This document shows positions 1 through 5,636 of a stretch of 5,636 nt of DNA, piece after piece. The stretch is taken from positions 1 to 5,636 of the forward strand of contig JACMOG010000500.1 of assembly GCA_014378125.1 (NCBI GenBank), given 5' to 3'. The notes beneath the pieces were generated by a model, which was not told the origin of the DNA, did not search any database, and worked only from the letters and a program-made list of their open reading frames with translations. Position numbers and translations under genes: made by a program. Origin of the DNA: Vitreoscilla sp. Lineage in GTDB: Bacteria > Pseudomonadota > Gammaproteobacteria > Burkholderiales > Burkholderiaceae. How positions within the stretch are numbered: the first letter of the stretch is position 1; each line of letters starts with the position of its first letter.

Positions 1-831
1 CGCCGCCAGCAGTGCGGCGATCTCGCCGGCCTGCGGCGCCAGCACCTGCGTGCCGCGATGCGACTCGTTCTCGGCCTGCGCCTGCGCGAGCGCCTGCACC
101 TCGCGGCGCATCTGCGAGCTTTCGCGACGGGCCTGCAGGGGCAGCGACGCGCGGTCGGCGCGCAACGTGGCCAGTTCGGCCTGCGCGGCGCCGCGGGCGC
201 GCTCCATCTCGGGCAGCCGGGCCTGCTGGTCCAGCAGCTCGGTCTGCTTCTCGGCCGCCTCCACCGGCGACACCGCGCCGCTGCGCACGAGCTCGGGATA
301 GCGGCCGGCCACGTCGCGCACCAGCTGCACCCGCTCGCGCTGCAACGCGATCTCGCGCTCCTGCTGCGACACCCCGGCCGCGACGGCGCTCACGCGGGCA
401 TCCAGCGACGCCGCCTGCTGATGCACCTGCAGGCCCTGCTGCAGAAGCTCGTCGCCGAGGCTGCCCTGGCGCAGCGCCAACGACCGCGCCACCGCCTCCT
501 GCGTGGGGCCGGTGGCGCTGGACTGCTCCGACGACAGCGCCACCACGGCCTGCCCCGCGCTGACGTGCGCGCCCTGCGCCACCGGCGTGGCCGACACGAC
601 GCCGGCCTGCGGCGCCACCAGCCGAAGCACCCCGCCCGCGGGCATCAGCACGCCGCCCACCGACTCCTTGCGCGCGAAGCCCTGCGTCACCGCGAATGCG
701 ACCAGGGCCAGCACCAGCAGCACGAAGAACACGGCGACGGCGGTCTGCCACGGGCTGCGCGTCAACACGATCGCCCCGTGGAATCTCTGACGCTGGTGAT
801 CGACGGCCTGGCGGCGGAACAGCTCGGTCAT
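1..831 (-). CDS. HlyD-family secretion adaptor (membrane fusion protein), C-terminus cut by window edge
   Basis: This open frame runs without a stop from an ATG at 831-829 to the left edge, giving 277 codons. The product starts MTELFRRQAVDHQRQRFHG, the usual opening of HlyD-type adaptors for peptide or bacteriocin export. A short cytosolic N-terminus (1-27) is followed by one membrane helix (about 28-50). Next comes ARKESVGG and the first half of a lipoyl/barrel-sandwich domain (VAPQAGVV near 72-79). A long Gln/Ala/Glu/Arg-rich coiled-coil hairpin (about 110-250) has its turn around PELVRSGAVSPVEA. The second lipoyl half (VLAPQAGEI) begins just before the edge, so the beta-barrel region, roughly the last third, is missing. 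By family knowledge such proteins bridge an inner-membrane ABC exporter and a TolC-like outer-membrane channel. The partner transporter would lie outside the window, and the substrate cannot be told from this fragment. No clear Shine-Dalgarno precedes the ATG. An in-frame GTG at 894-892 is possible but would add an unlikely Arg/Pro-rich leader. Confidence 0.87.
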   Translation of the reverse strand, partial: MTELFRRQAVDHQRQRFHGAIVLTRSPWQTAVAVFFVLLVLALVAFAVTQGFARKESVGGVLMPAGGVLRLVAPQAGVVSATPVAQGAHVSAGQAVVALSSEQSSATGPTQEAVARSLALRQGSLGDELLQQGLQVHQQAASLDARVSAVAAGVSQQEREIALQRERVQLVRDVAGRYPELVRSGAVSPVEAAEKQTELLDQQARLPEMERARGAAQAELATLRADRASLPLQARRESSQMRREVQALAQAQAENESHRGTQVLAPQAGEIAALLAA

Positions 832-1004
832 GGGGGTGGGTGGGAGGCGGCGCGACCGCGAAGGGTAGCGCAGAAAGCAGGCGCGTCCGGCCACGTCCTG
901 CGATGCCGCGTGGTCATCGGCCCGATGCACATTCGGCATCCGGCGCGGCGCCCCGCCCGGCTACAGTTGAATTCCATCGACACCCCTGTGCTCCGGAGCC
1001 CCGA
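832..1004. promoter_or_regulatory. Divergent intergenic region between HlyD-like gene and GST gene
   Basis: This 173-bp stretch separates two divergently oriented genes, so it should hold both of their promoters. I cannot pick a convincing -35/-10 pair for either direction. The least GC-rich part is around 961-975 (CTACAGTTGAATTC), where TACAGT at 962-967 could be a weak -10 for the GST gene, but no good -35 lies 16-18 bp upstream. A clear Shine-Dalgarno-like CGGAG at 993-997 lies 7 nt before the GST start. The nested dyad at 902-940 is listed separately. Confidence 0.45.
902..940. repeat. Nested inverted repeat in divergent intergenic region, possible operator
   Basis: The outer arms are GATGCCG (902-908) and CGGCATC (934-940), a perfect 7-bp inverted repeat with a 25-bp spacer. 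Inside it lies CATCGG-C-CCGATG (915-927), a perfect 6-bp inverted repeat around a single base. CGATGC also occurs as a direct repeat at 901-906 and 923-928. Its place between two divergent genes fits a regulator-binding site. A 6-bp stem with a 1-nt loop could not fold as drawn in RNA, so a DNA-level role is more likely than a terminator. Chance is possible in such GC-rich sequence. Confidence 0.3.
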
Positions 1005-1691
1005 ATGAAGCTGCTGATCGGCAACAAGAACTATTCCTCCTGGTCGATGCGTCCGTGGGTGCTGCTCACCCAGTTCGACATCCCGTTCGAGGAGGTGATG
1101 GCCCGCTTCGACAGCTTCGAGGGCGACTCCACCTTCAAGGCGACGGTGCGGGCCCTGTCGCCCGCCGGCAAGGTGCCCATCCTCGTGGAGGACGACGGCT
1201 TCTCGGTGTGGGACACCCTGGCGATCGCCGAGTACCTGGCCGAGAAGTTTCCCGCCAAGGCCTTGTGGCCGCGCGACGCCAGGCACCGCGCCCGCGCCCG
1301 CAGCGTGTGCTCCGAGATGCACAGCGGCTTCGGCGCGCTGCGCAATGCGTTCCCCATGAACATCGAGGCGTCGCTGCCCGAGGTGGGCGCGCGGGTGCTG
1401 GGCGAGGTCGCCGCGGCGCGCGCCGACCTGGCCCGCATGATCGTGCTGTGGCAGCAGGCGCTGGCCGAGTCGGGCGGGCCCTGGCTGTTCGGCGAGTACT
1501 CCATCGCCGACGCGTTCTTCGCGCCGGTGGTGATGCGCATGCGCGCCTACGGCCTGCCGGTGCCGGCCGACGTGGCCGCGTACAACGAGCGCGCGGCGGC
1601 CGCCAAGGGCACGGCCGCGTGGATCCGCGACGCGCTGGCGGAGAAGGACTTCGTGCCGTTCGACGAGCCGTACCGCACGTCCCGCACCTAG
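1005..1691 (+). CDS. Glutathione S-transferase family protein
   Basis: This 228-residue protein has the two-domain layout and normal length of a soluble cytosolic GST. The N-terminal thioredoxin-like domain (about 1-82) begins MKLLIGNKNYSSWSMRPW, placing candidate glutathione-activating Ser/Tyr side chains at Y10, S11, S12 and S14. It also has the GKVPIL loop with the cis-proline at P58, and WDTLAIAEYL (69-78), where D70-T71 replace the usual E/D-S that grips the glutathione gamma-glutamyl group. The C-terminal helical domain (about 88-228) carries the N-capping box S-I-A-D (166-169) inside WLFGEYSIADAFF. The ATG at 1005 is chosen because CGGAG (993-997) lies 7 nt upstream and the family motif begins directly at it; an upstream in-frame ATG at 696 would add about 100 Arg/Pro-rich residues overlapping the divergent gene. 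Family members conjugate or reduce electrophiles with glutathione. The substrate cannot be assigned here. No terminator is visible after the stop. Confidence 0.93.
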   Translation: MKLLIGNKNYSSWSMRPWVLLTQFDIPFEEVMARFDSFEGDSTFKATVRALSPAGKVPILVEDDGFSVWDTLAIAEYLAEKFPAKALWPRDARHRARARSVCSEMHSGFGALRNAFPMNIEASLPEVGARVLGEVAAARADLARMIVLWQQALAESGGPWLFGEYSIADAFFAPVVMRMRAYGLPVPADVAAYNERAAAAKGTAAWIRDALAEKDFVPFDEPYRTSRT

Positions 1692-1698
1692 TCACTCG

Positions 1699-1727
1699 TT
1701 GCAAATGAACTAAATTTGTGATGCAAT
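1699..1727 (+). promoter_or_regulatory. Candidate sigma70 promoter of the toxin-antitoxin operon
   Basis: TTGCAA (1699-1704) and TGCAAT (1722-1727) match the -35 and -10 consensus at four of six positions each and are separated by an ideal 17 bp. They sit in the least GC-rich stretch of the window, just after the GST stop. Transcription would start near 1734-1735, leaving a leader of under 20 nt that contains the AGGAG ribosome site. Both hexamers overlap the repeated TGAAC elements, as expected for an autorepressed TA operon. This is an inference from sequence pattern only. Confidence 0.5.
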
Positions 1728-1752
1728 TGAACATCCCTGCAGGAGATGTTCA
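1700..1752. repeat. Putative antitoxin operator: two direct and one inverted TGAAC half-site
   Basis: TGCAAATGAAC (1700-1710) recurs as TGCAATTGAAC (1722-1732) with 10 of 11 bases identical and a 22-bp offset, about two helical turns. The second copy runs into a perfect 8-bp inverted repeat, TGAACATC (1728-1735) and GATGTTCA (1745-1752), with a 9-bp spacer that covers the ribosome-binding site and touches the start codon. A further dyad, CAAAT (1702-1706) with ATTTG (1714-1718), lies over the promoter spacer. The antitoxin downstream belongs to a family whose members bind inverted repeats in their own promoters, so these are good candidates for its operator. The binding is inferred. Confidence 0.5.
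1741..1745 (+). promoter_or_regulatory. Ribosome-binding site that decides the antitoxin start
   Basis: AGGAG directly abuts an in-frame ATG at 1746 (zero spacing) but stands 6 nt before the ATG at 1752, the normal distance. This favours 1752 over 1746 as the start. The site lies inside the 8-bp inverted repeat, so repressor binding or RNA pairing there could also limit translation. Confidence 0.65.
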
Positions 1753-2261
1753 TGTCCGACGCCGCCCAGTCATCAGCGCTTCAAGACCTCTGGTCGATTC
1801 TCTCCAGCACGACGGATGGCGGCGAGCCGCCTGCAAAGGGCTCTGCCAGGCGCGCCGCCCCGAAGGCTCCGCCGGATCCCAAGCCGCTCTCGCCCGGCCA
1901 GGCCTATGCCATCGTGAAAAAGGGCATCTCGAGCCGCAGCCTGGCCCCGCTGGGCGAGTATCTGGGTCTGGGCAAAGGCGCCGTCGCGATCTATCTCGAT
2001 CTCGACCGCGCAACGGCACTGCGCAAAGTGGCCAAGAATGAAAACCTGCCCACTCATGCAGCCGAAAGCATGCTTCGCCTCCTCGAACTGGACGACCTCG
2101 CCAAGGGCACTTTCGAGTCGCCCGAGGAGGCCGCAGGTTGGCTGCGCAGGCCTCATCCCATGCTGGATGGCGAGTCGCCGCTGGAGTGTGCCAAATCCGG
2201 CTACGGTGCTCAACGCGTCAAGGACATCCTGGTGGCCATCAAGTACGGCGGCGTCGTTTGA
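1752..2261 (+). CDS. MbcA/ParS/Xre-family antitoxin of a RES-type toxin-antitoxin pair
   Basis: The protein has 169 residues from the ATG at 1752. The C-terminal part (about 112-169) shows the toxin-binding domain of MbcA/ParS/Xre antitoxins: F121 and E125-E126 before AAGWLRRPHPMLDGESPLE, then a conserved ending in which GAQRVKDILVAIKYG forms the last helix. The middle (about 48-110) fits the Xre-like helix-turn-helix region, with GISSRSLAPLGEYLGLGKGA as the likely recognition segment. The first 45 residues are a Ser/Ala/Pro/Lys-rich tail that looks disordered. By family knowledge it binds and blocks the RES toxin and represses its own operon. It comes first in the operon, with the toxin gene overlapping its stop by 4 nt. 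By my count about 41 of its 169 codons end in A or T, far more than in slt, which suggests a separate origin. It is predicted cytosolic. The family call is confident; the DNA site is inferred. Confidence 0.9.
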   Translation: MSDAAQSSALQDLWSILSSTTDGGEPPAKGSARRAAPKAPPDPKPLSPGQAYAIVKKGISSRSLAPLGEYLGLGKGAVAIYLDLDRATALRKVAKNENLPTHAAESMLRLLELDDLAKGTFESPEEAAGWLRRPHPMLDGESPLECAKSGYGAQRVKDILVAIKYGGVV

Positions 2262-2740
2262 CCTCGGTCTACAGGATCGGGTACTGCCGGACCCCGCCCC
2301 CCGATTCGAAAGCCTTGCTGGCGAGCCTGGGGTTCGGCTCCACGCTGGGCAACGGTCGCTGGCATACCCAAGGGCCCGCGCAGGTCGTGTACTGCGGCTC
2401 CAGCCGGGCCTTGTGTCAGCTGGAAAGGCGTGTGCACGCCAACGGCGCCAATCCCAAGGACCAGGCGCTGATGGAACTCGTGATCCCGGACTCGGCGCCG
2501 CTTGCAGATGTGGGCAGCCTGGGTCTGCCGAGCAATTGGCGAGATGACGACTCGGCGACGCAGGCGATCGGCGACGACTGGATCGCGTCCGTGGCCGGGC
2601 TGGGCCTGTGGGTGCCGTCCTGTGTCGAGCCGAGGGAGAAGAACCTGCTGTTGAACCCGGCTCATCCCTCGTACGGCTCGATCGTGCTGAACATCGAGAG
2701 TCATCCGTTCAGATTCGATCCGCGGCTGTTCGGGGCTTGA
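2258..2740 (+). CDS. RES-domain toxin (NAD+-consuming toxin family), TTG start
   Basis: The product is about 160 residues, a complete single RES domain. It opens with (TTG)TSVYRIGY, the usual family start. It carries LGNGRWHTQG with R34, the VVYCGSS strand with Y45, and the following helix LCQLERRVH with E56. Later come the WVPSCVEP segment with S121 and NLLLNPAHPSYG (129-140). R, E and S at these places match the residues that give the RES domain its name. Known relatives (MbcT, Res, ParT) degrade NAD+ or ADP-ribosylate a metabolic enzyme and stop growth unless held by the cognate antitoxin. TTG at 2258 is the only plausible start: it gives a TTGA overlap with the antitoxin stop, upstream in-frame codons read RRRR, and the earlier ATG at 2138 lies deep in the antitoxin. 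No strong ribosome site precedes it, so translational coupling is likely. W35-H36 replaces the more common W-N of relatives. No frameshift or truncation is seen. Confidence 0.88.
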   Translation: MTSVYRIGYCRTPPPDSKALLASLGFGSTLGNGRWHTQGPAQVVYCGSSRALCQLERRVHANGANPKDQALMELVIPDSAPLADVGSLGLPSNWRDDDSATQAIGDDWIASVAGLGLWVPSCVEPREKNLLLNPAHPSYGSIVLNIESHPFRFDPRLFGA

Positions 2741-2751
2741 ACCGCCTTGGG

Positions 2752-2757
2752 TATATT
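2752..2757 (+). promoter_or_regulatory. Possible -10 element just before slt
   Basis: TATATT matches TATAAT at five of six bases and stands out in this GC-rich context. The hexamer 17 bp upstream (TTCGGG, 2729-2734, inside the toxin's end) is a poor -35. If used, transcription would start about 2 nt before the slt ATG, giving a nearly leaderless message, which suits the absence of a good Shine-Dalgarno. It could equally be chance, with slt transcribed from the TA promoter. Confidence 0.25.
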
Positions 2758-2765
2758 GGACAAAC

Positions 2766-4952
2766 ATGTCCGATACCCGCTTCCCCGCGCTCGCGCCCCT
2801 CGTTCTCGCCACCCTTGCGCTGCTGTCCGGCATCTCGGCCCATTCGCAGACCGAAGCCGAGGCGGCCACGGCACCTGTTCCCGCCGCGTCGCCCGTCGAG
2901 AAGGCCGTCACGGCCGCGATCGCCACCCCGGCCCCCGAGGCGGCCGCGCTCCCCCCGGGCACCCCGGCCGACGCCCCCACCGGCAACGCCACCAACGCCC
3001 GCGACGACGTCATCCGCGACGCCCGCGACGCGTTCCAGCGCCGCGACCGGGCGCGCCTGGCGCTGCTGCGGGCCACGGCGGTCACCAACCGCCTGCCGCT
3101 GGCGCCCTGGGTGGACTACTGGGAGCTCGCCAACCGGCTGTCCGAGGTGAGTTCCGACGAGGTCGAGCAGTTCTACCTGCGCTGGCCCGGCAGCTACGTG
3201 GAAGACCGGCTGCGCAACGACTGGCTGCTGGAGGTGGGCCACCGCCACGACTGGGACGCGTTCAAGCGCGACTACCCGCGCTTTCGCATGAACGACGACC
3301 GCAGCGTCACCTGCTACGCGACGCTCATCGACCACCTGGCCGGCAAGGAGGTGCACGACGCGGCGCTGGCGGCCTGGCTGGCGATGAAGGACATCGACAG
3401 CGGCTGCCAGCTCATGGCGCAGACGCTCTACGACGACAAGGTATTCAGCGACGCCGACGTGTGGCGCCGCATGCGCCAGGCGGCCGACCTTCCCGCCAAG
3501 CCGGCGGAGCGCGCGCTGCGCGGCGCGGCCCAGATCCTGGGCAAGCCGGCCGTCAAGGAGGTGGGCTCGCTGCTGGACAACCCGGCGCGCTTCATCACGC
3601 GCAAGGCCGACATCGACACCGCGCGGCGCGGCGACATGATCACGGTCGCGCTCGCGCGCATGGGCGCGAGCGACCCCGCCGCGGCCGCGCTGCAACTGCA
3701 GGACCGCTGGCAGTCCAGCCTCGGCGCCGACAACGCGGCCTGGGCCTGGGCCATGCTCGCCAGGCACGCCGCGCAGGCACTGATGCCCGAGGCCGTCGAC
3801 TGGGCCGACCGCGCCTGGGCCGCCCGCAAGCCGGCACGCAAGGGCGAGACGCTGCCGCCGCCCGACTGGGGCGACGACGTGCTCGCGTGGCATGTGCGCG
3901 CCGCGTTGCGCGCGGGCAGCGGCAACAAGCGCTGGAAGAACGTGGAGCGCGCCATCGACGCGATGAGCGCCACCGAGCGCGGCGCCGACAACTGGACGTT
4001 CTGGCCCGCACAGACCGAGCTCGCGCCGGGCCTGCTGGCCGCGGGCGCCGAGAACGACGCCGTCACCGCCGCCGCGCGCCAGAAGCTCAAGACGCTGTCG
4101 ACCTCGGTGAGCTTCTACGGCCTGCTCGCGGCGGAAGACCTCGGCGCCCCGTTCGCGCTGCCGCCGCGGCCCGTGCCCGTCACGCGGCTGGAGCGCGGCC
4201 TGGCGCACGCCAACCCGGGCCTGCAGCGCGCGCTGTGGCTGACCACGCTCGACATGCGCGACGAAGGCCGCCGCGAGTGGAACTACACGCTGCGCGGCAT
4301 GAGCGACCGCGACCTGATCGCCGCCGCGCAATGGGCCTGCGACATGAGCGACTGGCAGCTGTGCATCAACACCAGCGAGCGCACGAAGACGGAGATCGAC
4401 ATCGCGCAGCGATACCCCATGCCGTTCCGGCGCGACATCGTCGAGGCCGCCACCAACGCCGGGCTCGACCCGGCCTTCGTGTTCGGCATCATCCGCCAGG
4501 AGACCCGATTCATGGGCAACATGAAGTCGGCCGTCGGCGCGAACGGCCTGATGCAGCTGATGCCTGCTACCGCCAAGTGGGCGGCGAAGAAGGCCAACAT
4601 CCCGTTCCGGGCCGATCTCATCACCGACCCGACCACCAACCTGCGCATCGGCGCCTTCTACCTGAAGCTGGTGCTGGACAGCCTGGGCGGCTCCGACCCG
4701 ATGGCCGCCGCCGCCTACAACGCCGGCCCGGCCCGCCCGCGCCGCTGGCGGGGCGGCCTGATGCTGGCGCCCGAGGTGTGGACCGAGAACGTGCCCTTCT
4801 TCGAGACGCGCGACTACGTGAAGAAGACGATGGCCAACGCGGCCATCTACGCCGCGTTGCTGGGCAACAAGGGTCCGCAGCTGCGTCCGCGCCTGGGCCC
4901 GCAGATCGGCCCGCGCGACGCCGAGCAGGCGCCCGCGCCCGACATGCCATGA
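2766..4952 (+). CDS. slt: Soluble lytic murein transglycosylase (Slt70-like)
   Basis: The 728-residue exoenzyme cleaves the MurNAc-GlcNAc bond of peptidoglycan in the periplasm, forming 1,6-anhydromuropeptides. A signal peptide is visible: R5, a hydrophobic stretch at 8-21, and cleavage probably after GISA (A25). There is no lipobox cysteine, so the enzyme should be soluble. Residues 26-75 are an Ala/Pro/Thr-rich linker. The alpha-helical superhelix (U domain) spans about 80-460 and the linker (L) domain about 465-545. The catalytic domain (about 555-690) has the general-acid glutamate E579 in IIRQETRF, then [13 protein letters not shown] (591-603) and AYNAGP (650-655), all matching Slt70. 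It is longer than E. coli Slt70 (about 645 residues) because of the N-terminal linker and a Pro/Arg-rich C-terminal tail. It starts 25 bp after the toxin gene and overlaps cca by 4 nt. The upstream ribosome site is weak (GGA at 2758-2760). Function is assigned with high confidence. Confidence 0.95.
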   Translation: MSDTRFPALAPLVLATLALLSGISAHSQTEAEAATAPVPAASPVEKAVTAAIATPAPEAAALPPGTPADAPTGNATNARDDVIRDARDAFQRRDRARLALLRATAVTNRLPLAPWVDYWELANRLSEVSSDEVEQFYLRWPGSYVEDRLRNDWLLEVGHRHDWDAFKRDYPRFRMNDDRSVTCYATLIDHLAGKEVHDAALAAWLAMKDIDSGCQLMAQTLYDDKVFSDADVWRRMRQAADLPAKPAERALRGAAQILGKPAVKEVGSLLDNPARFITRKADIDTARRGDMITVALARMGASDPAAAALQLQDRWQSSLGADNAAWAWAMLARHAAQALMPEAVDWADRAWAARKPARKGETLPPPDWGDDVLAWHVRAALRAGSGNKRWKNVERAIDAMSATERGADNWTFWPAQTELAPGLLAAGAENDAVTAAARQKLKTLSTSVSFYGLLAAEDLGAPFALPPRPVPVTRLERGLAHANPGLQRALWLTTLDMRDEGRREWNYTLRGMSDRDLIAAAQWACDMSDWQLCINTSERTKTEIDIAQRYPMPFRRDIVEAATNAGLDPAFVFGIIRQETRFMGNMKSAVGANGLMQLMPATAKWAAKKANIPFRADLITDPTTNLRIGAFYLKLVLDSLGGSDPMAAAAYNAGPARPRRWRGGLMLAPEVWTENVPFFETRDYVKKTMANAAIYAALLGNKGPQLRPRLGPQIGPRDAEQAPAPDMP

Positions 4953-5636
4953 AGACGTACATCGTCGGCGGCGCGGTGCGCGATCGCCTGCTGGGCGAGC
5001 CGGTGAACGACCGCGACTGGGTCGTCACCGGCGCCAGCCCGCAGGACATGCTCGACGCCGGCTACCTGCCGGTGGGCAAGGACTTCCCGGTGTTCCTGCA
5101 CCCGCGGACGCACGAGGAATACGCGCTGGCCCGCACCGAGCGCAAGACCGGCCCGGGCTACCGCGGCTTCGAGGTGCATGCCGCGCCCGACGTCACGCTG
5201 GAGGACGACCTGGTGCGGCGCGACCTGACCATCAACGCCATCGCCAGGGCCGCAGACGGAACACTGACCGATCCCTACGGCGGCCGGCGCGACATAGCAC
5301 AGCGCATCTTCCGCCACATATCCGACGCCTTTGCCGAAGACCCGGTGCGCATACTGCGCGTGGCCCGCTTTGCCGCGCGCTTCACCGATTTCCGCGTGGC
5401 GCCGGAAACCAATGCCCTGATGCGGCACATGGTGGAGCACGGTGAGGTCGACGCCCTGGTGCCGGAGCGCGTGTGGCAGGAGCTGGCGCGCGGCTTGATG
5501 GAAGCGCGCCCATCGCGCATGCTGGAAGTGCGGCGCGACTGCGGCGCGCTGGCGCGCATCCTGCCCGAGCTGGACGTGCTGTGGGGCGTGCCGCAGCCGG
5601 AAAAATGGCATCCCGAAATCGACACCGGCGTGCATA
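4949..5636 (+). CDS. cca: CCA-adding tRNA nucleotidyltransferase, C-terminus cut by window edge
   Basis: The first 229 residues of a class II bacterial CCA-adding enzyme are present. It builds or repairs the 3' CCA end of tRNAs from CTP and ATP in the cytosol. Seen in order: GGAVRD (7-12), the metal-binding D21-R-D23 within [17 protein letters not shown] (90-99), and the nucleotide-selecting EDPVR (130-134) followed by [11 protein letters not shown]. The last visible residues, [10 protein letters not shown] (220-229), open the HD phosphohydrolase domain present in the longer multifunctional form found in E. coli and relatives, so the whole protein should be about 400 residues. The ATG at 4949 overlaps the slt stop as ATGA, which implies co-transcription and translational coupling. 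A local patch of A/T-ending codons, including three ATA codons at 5294, 5318 and 5351, begins near 5252, unlike the first 100 codons. Reading frame and motifs are intact. Confidence 0.96.
   Translation, partial: MKTYIVGGAVRDRLLGEPVNDRDWVVTGASPQDMLDAGYLPVGKDFPVFLHPRTHEEYALARTERKTGPGYRGFEVHAAPDVTLEDDLVRRDLTINAIARAADGTLTDPYGGRRDIAQRIFRHISDAFAEDPVRILRVARFAARFTDFRVAPETNALMRHMVEHGEVDALVPERVWQELARGLMEARPSRMLEVRRDCGALARILPELDVLWGVPQPEKWHPEIDTGVH

Noticed and set aside
58..1008. 316-codon plus-strand open frame across the left part of the window
   Set aside because: It is antisense to the HlyD-like gene, rich in His/Arg/Leu with no recognisable domain, and crosses the intergenic region. Stop-poor shadow frames are expected at this GC content.
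1736..1743. CCTGCAGG 8-bp palindrome as a recombination or attachment site
   Set aside because: It is an isolated short palindrome between the operator arms. No second copy flanks the TA block and no integrase is nearby.
1746..1751. ATG at 1746 as the antitoxin start
   Set aside because: AGGAG touches it with zero spacing, whereas the ATG at 1752 has a normal 6-nt gap.
1728..1752. The 8-bp inverted repeat as a rho-independent terminator for the GST gene
   Set aside because: There is no U-tract after it; it overlaps the ribosome site and start codon of the next gene, and the stem is not GC-rich.
2138..2257. Upstream ATG at 2138 as the RES toxin start
   Set aside because: It would add 40 residues encoded out of frame inside the antitoxin's conserved C-terminal domain and ending in RRRR. 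The family N-terminus starts right at the TTG.
2709..4331. 540-codon minus-strand open frame antisense to slt
   Set aside because: The composition (Arg, Gly, Val, Ala, His) is a mirror of GC-rich slt codons, and it shows no motifs. Slt on the plus strand has clear domains and catalytic residues.
4847..5635. 262-codon minus-strand open frame antisense to cca
   Set aside because: The plus strand encodes an unmistakable CCA-adding enzyme over the same bases, and the antisense product resembles nothing I recognise.

Overview
The window is very GC-rich, has strongly G/C-ending codons, and carries a Slt-type lytic transglycosylase directly coupled to a bacterial CCA-adding enzyme. Together with the style of the HlyD-like and GST proteins this suggests a chromosome of a betaproteobacterium, probably Burkholderiales (Comamonadaceae or a relative). 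This placement is inferred from protein style and composition, not from a search.

Layout. Positions 1-831 (minus strand) hold the N-terminal two thirds of an HlyD-family membrane-fusion (periplasmic adaptor) protein that runs off the left edge. A 173-bp divergent intergenic region with a nested dyad follows. A glutathione S-transferase-family protein lies at 1005-1691 (plus). After a 60-bp AT-richer gap containing a candidate promoter and a set of repeated TGAAC half-sites comes a two-gene toxin-antitoxin operon. It consists of a MbcA/ParS/Xre-type antitoxin (1752-2261) and a RES-domain toxin (2258-2740) that overlaps it by 4 nt and appears to start with TTG. Only 25 bp later begins a large periplasmic soluble lytic murein transglycosylase (2766-4952). 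Its stop codon overlaps the start of cca, the CCA tRNA nucleotidyltransferase (4949 to beyond the right edge).

How they work together. The slt-cca pair looks like core housekeeping, translationally coupled by an ATGA overlap. The GST is also ordinary chromosomal content. The RES-Xre pair is the accessory element: its codon usage is clearly less GC-biased than its neighbours, it has its own promoter/operator region, and it sits tightly between GST and slt as if inserted there. RES toxins of this family deplete NAD+ (or modify a metabolic enzyme), and the cognate Xre antitoxin neutralises the toxin and represses the operon. The strongest signals for follow-up are this TA module, its operator array and its junction with slt. 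No tRNA, rRNA, CRISPR, IS element or convincing rho-independent terminator was seen. The only gene-free stretches (832-1004, 1692-1751, 2741-2765) are all shorter than 300 bp and are described in the entries.
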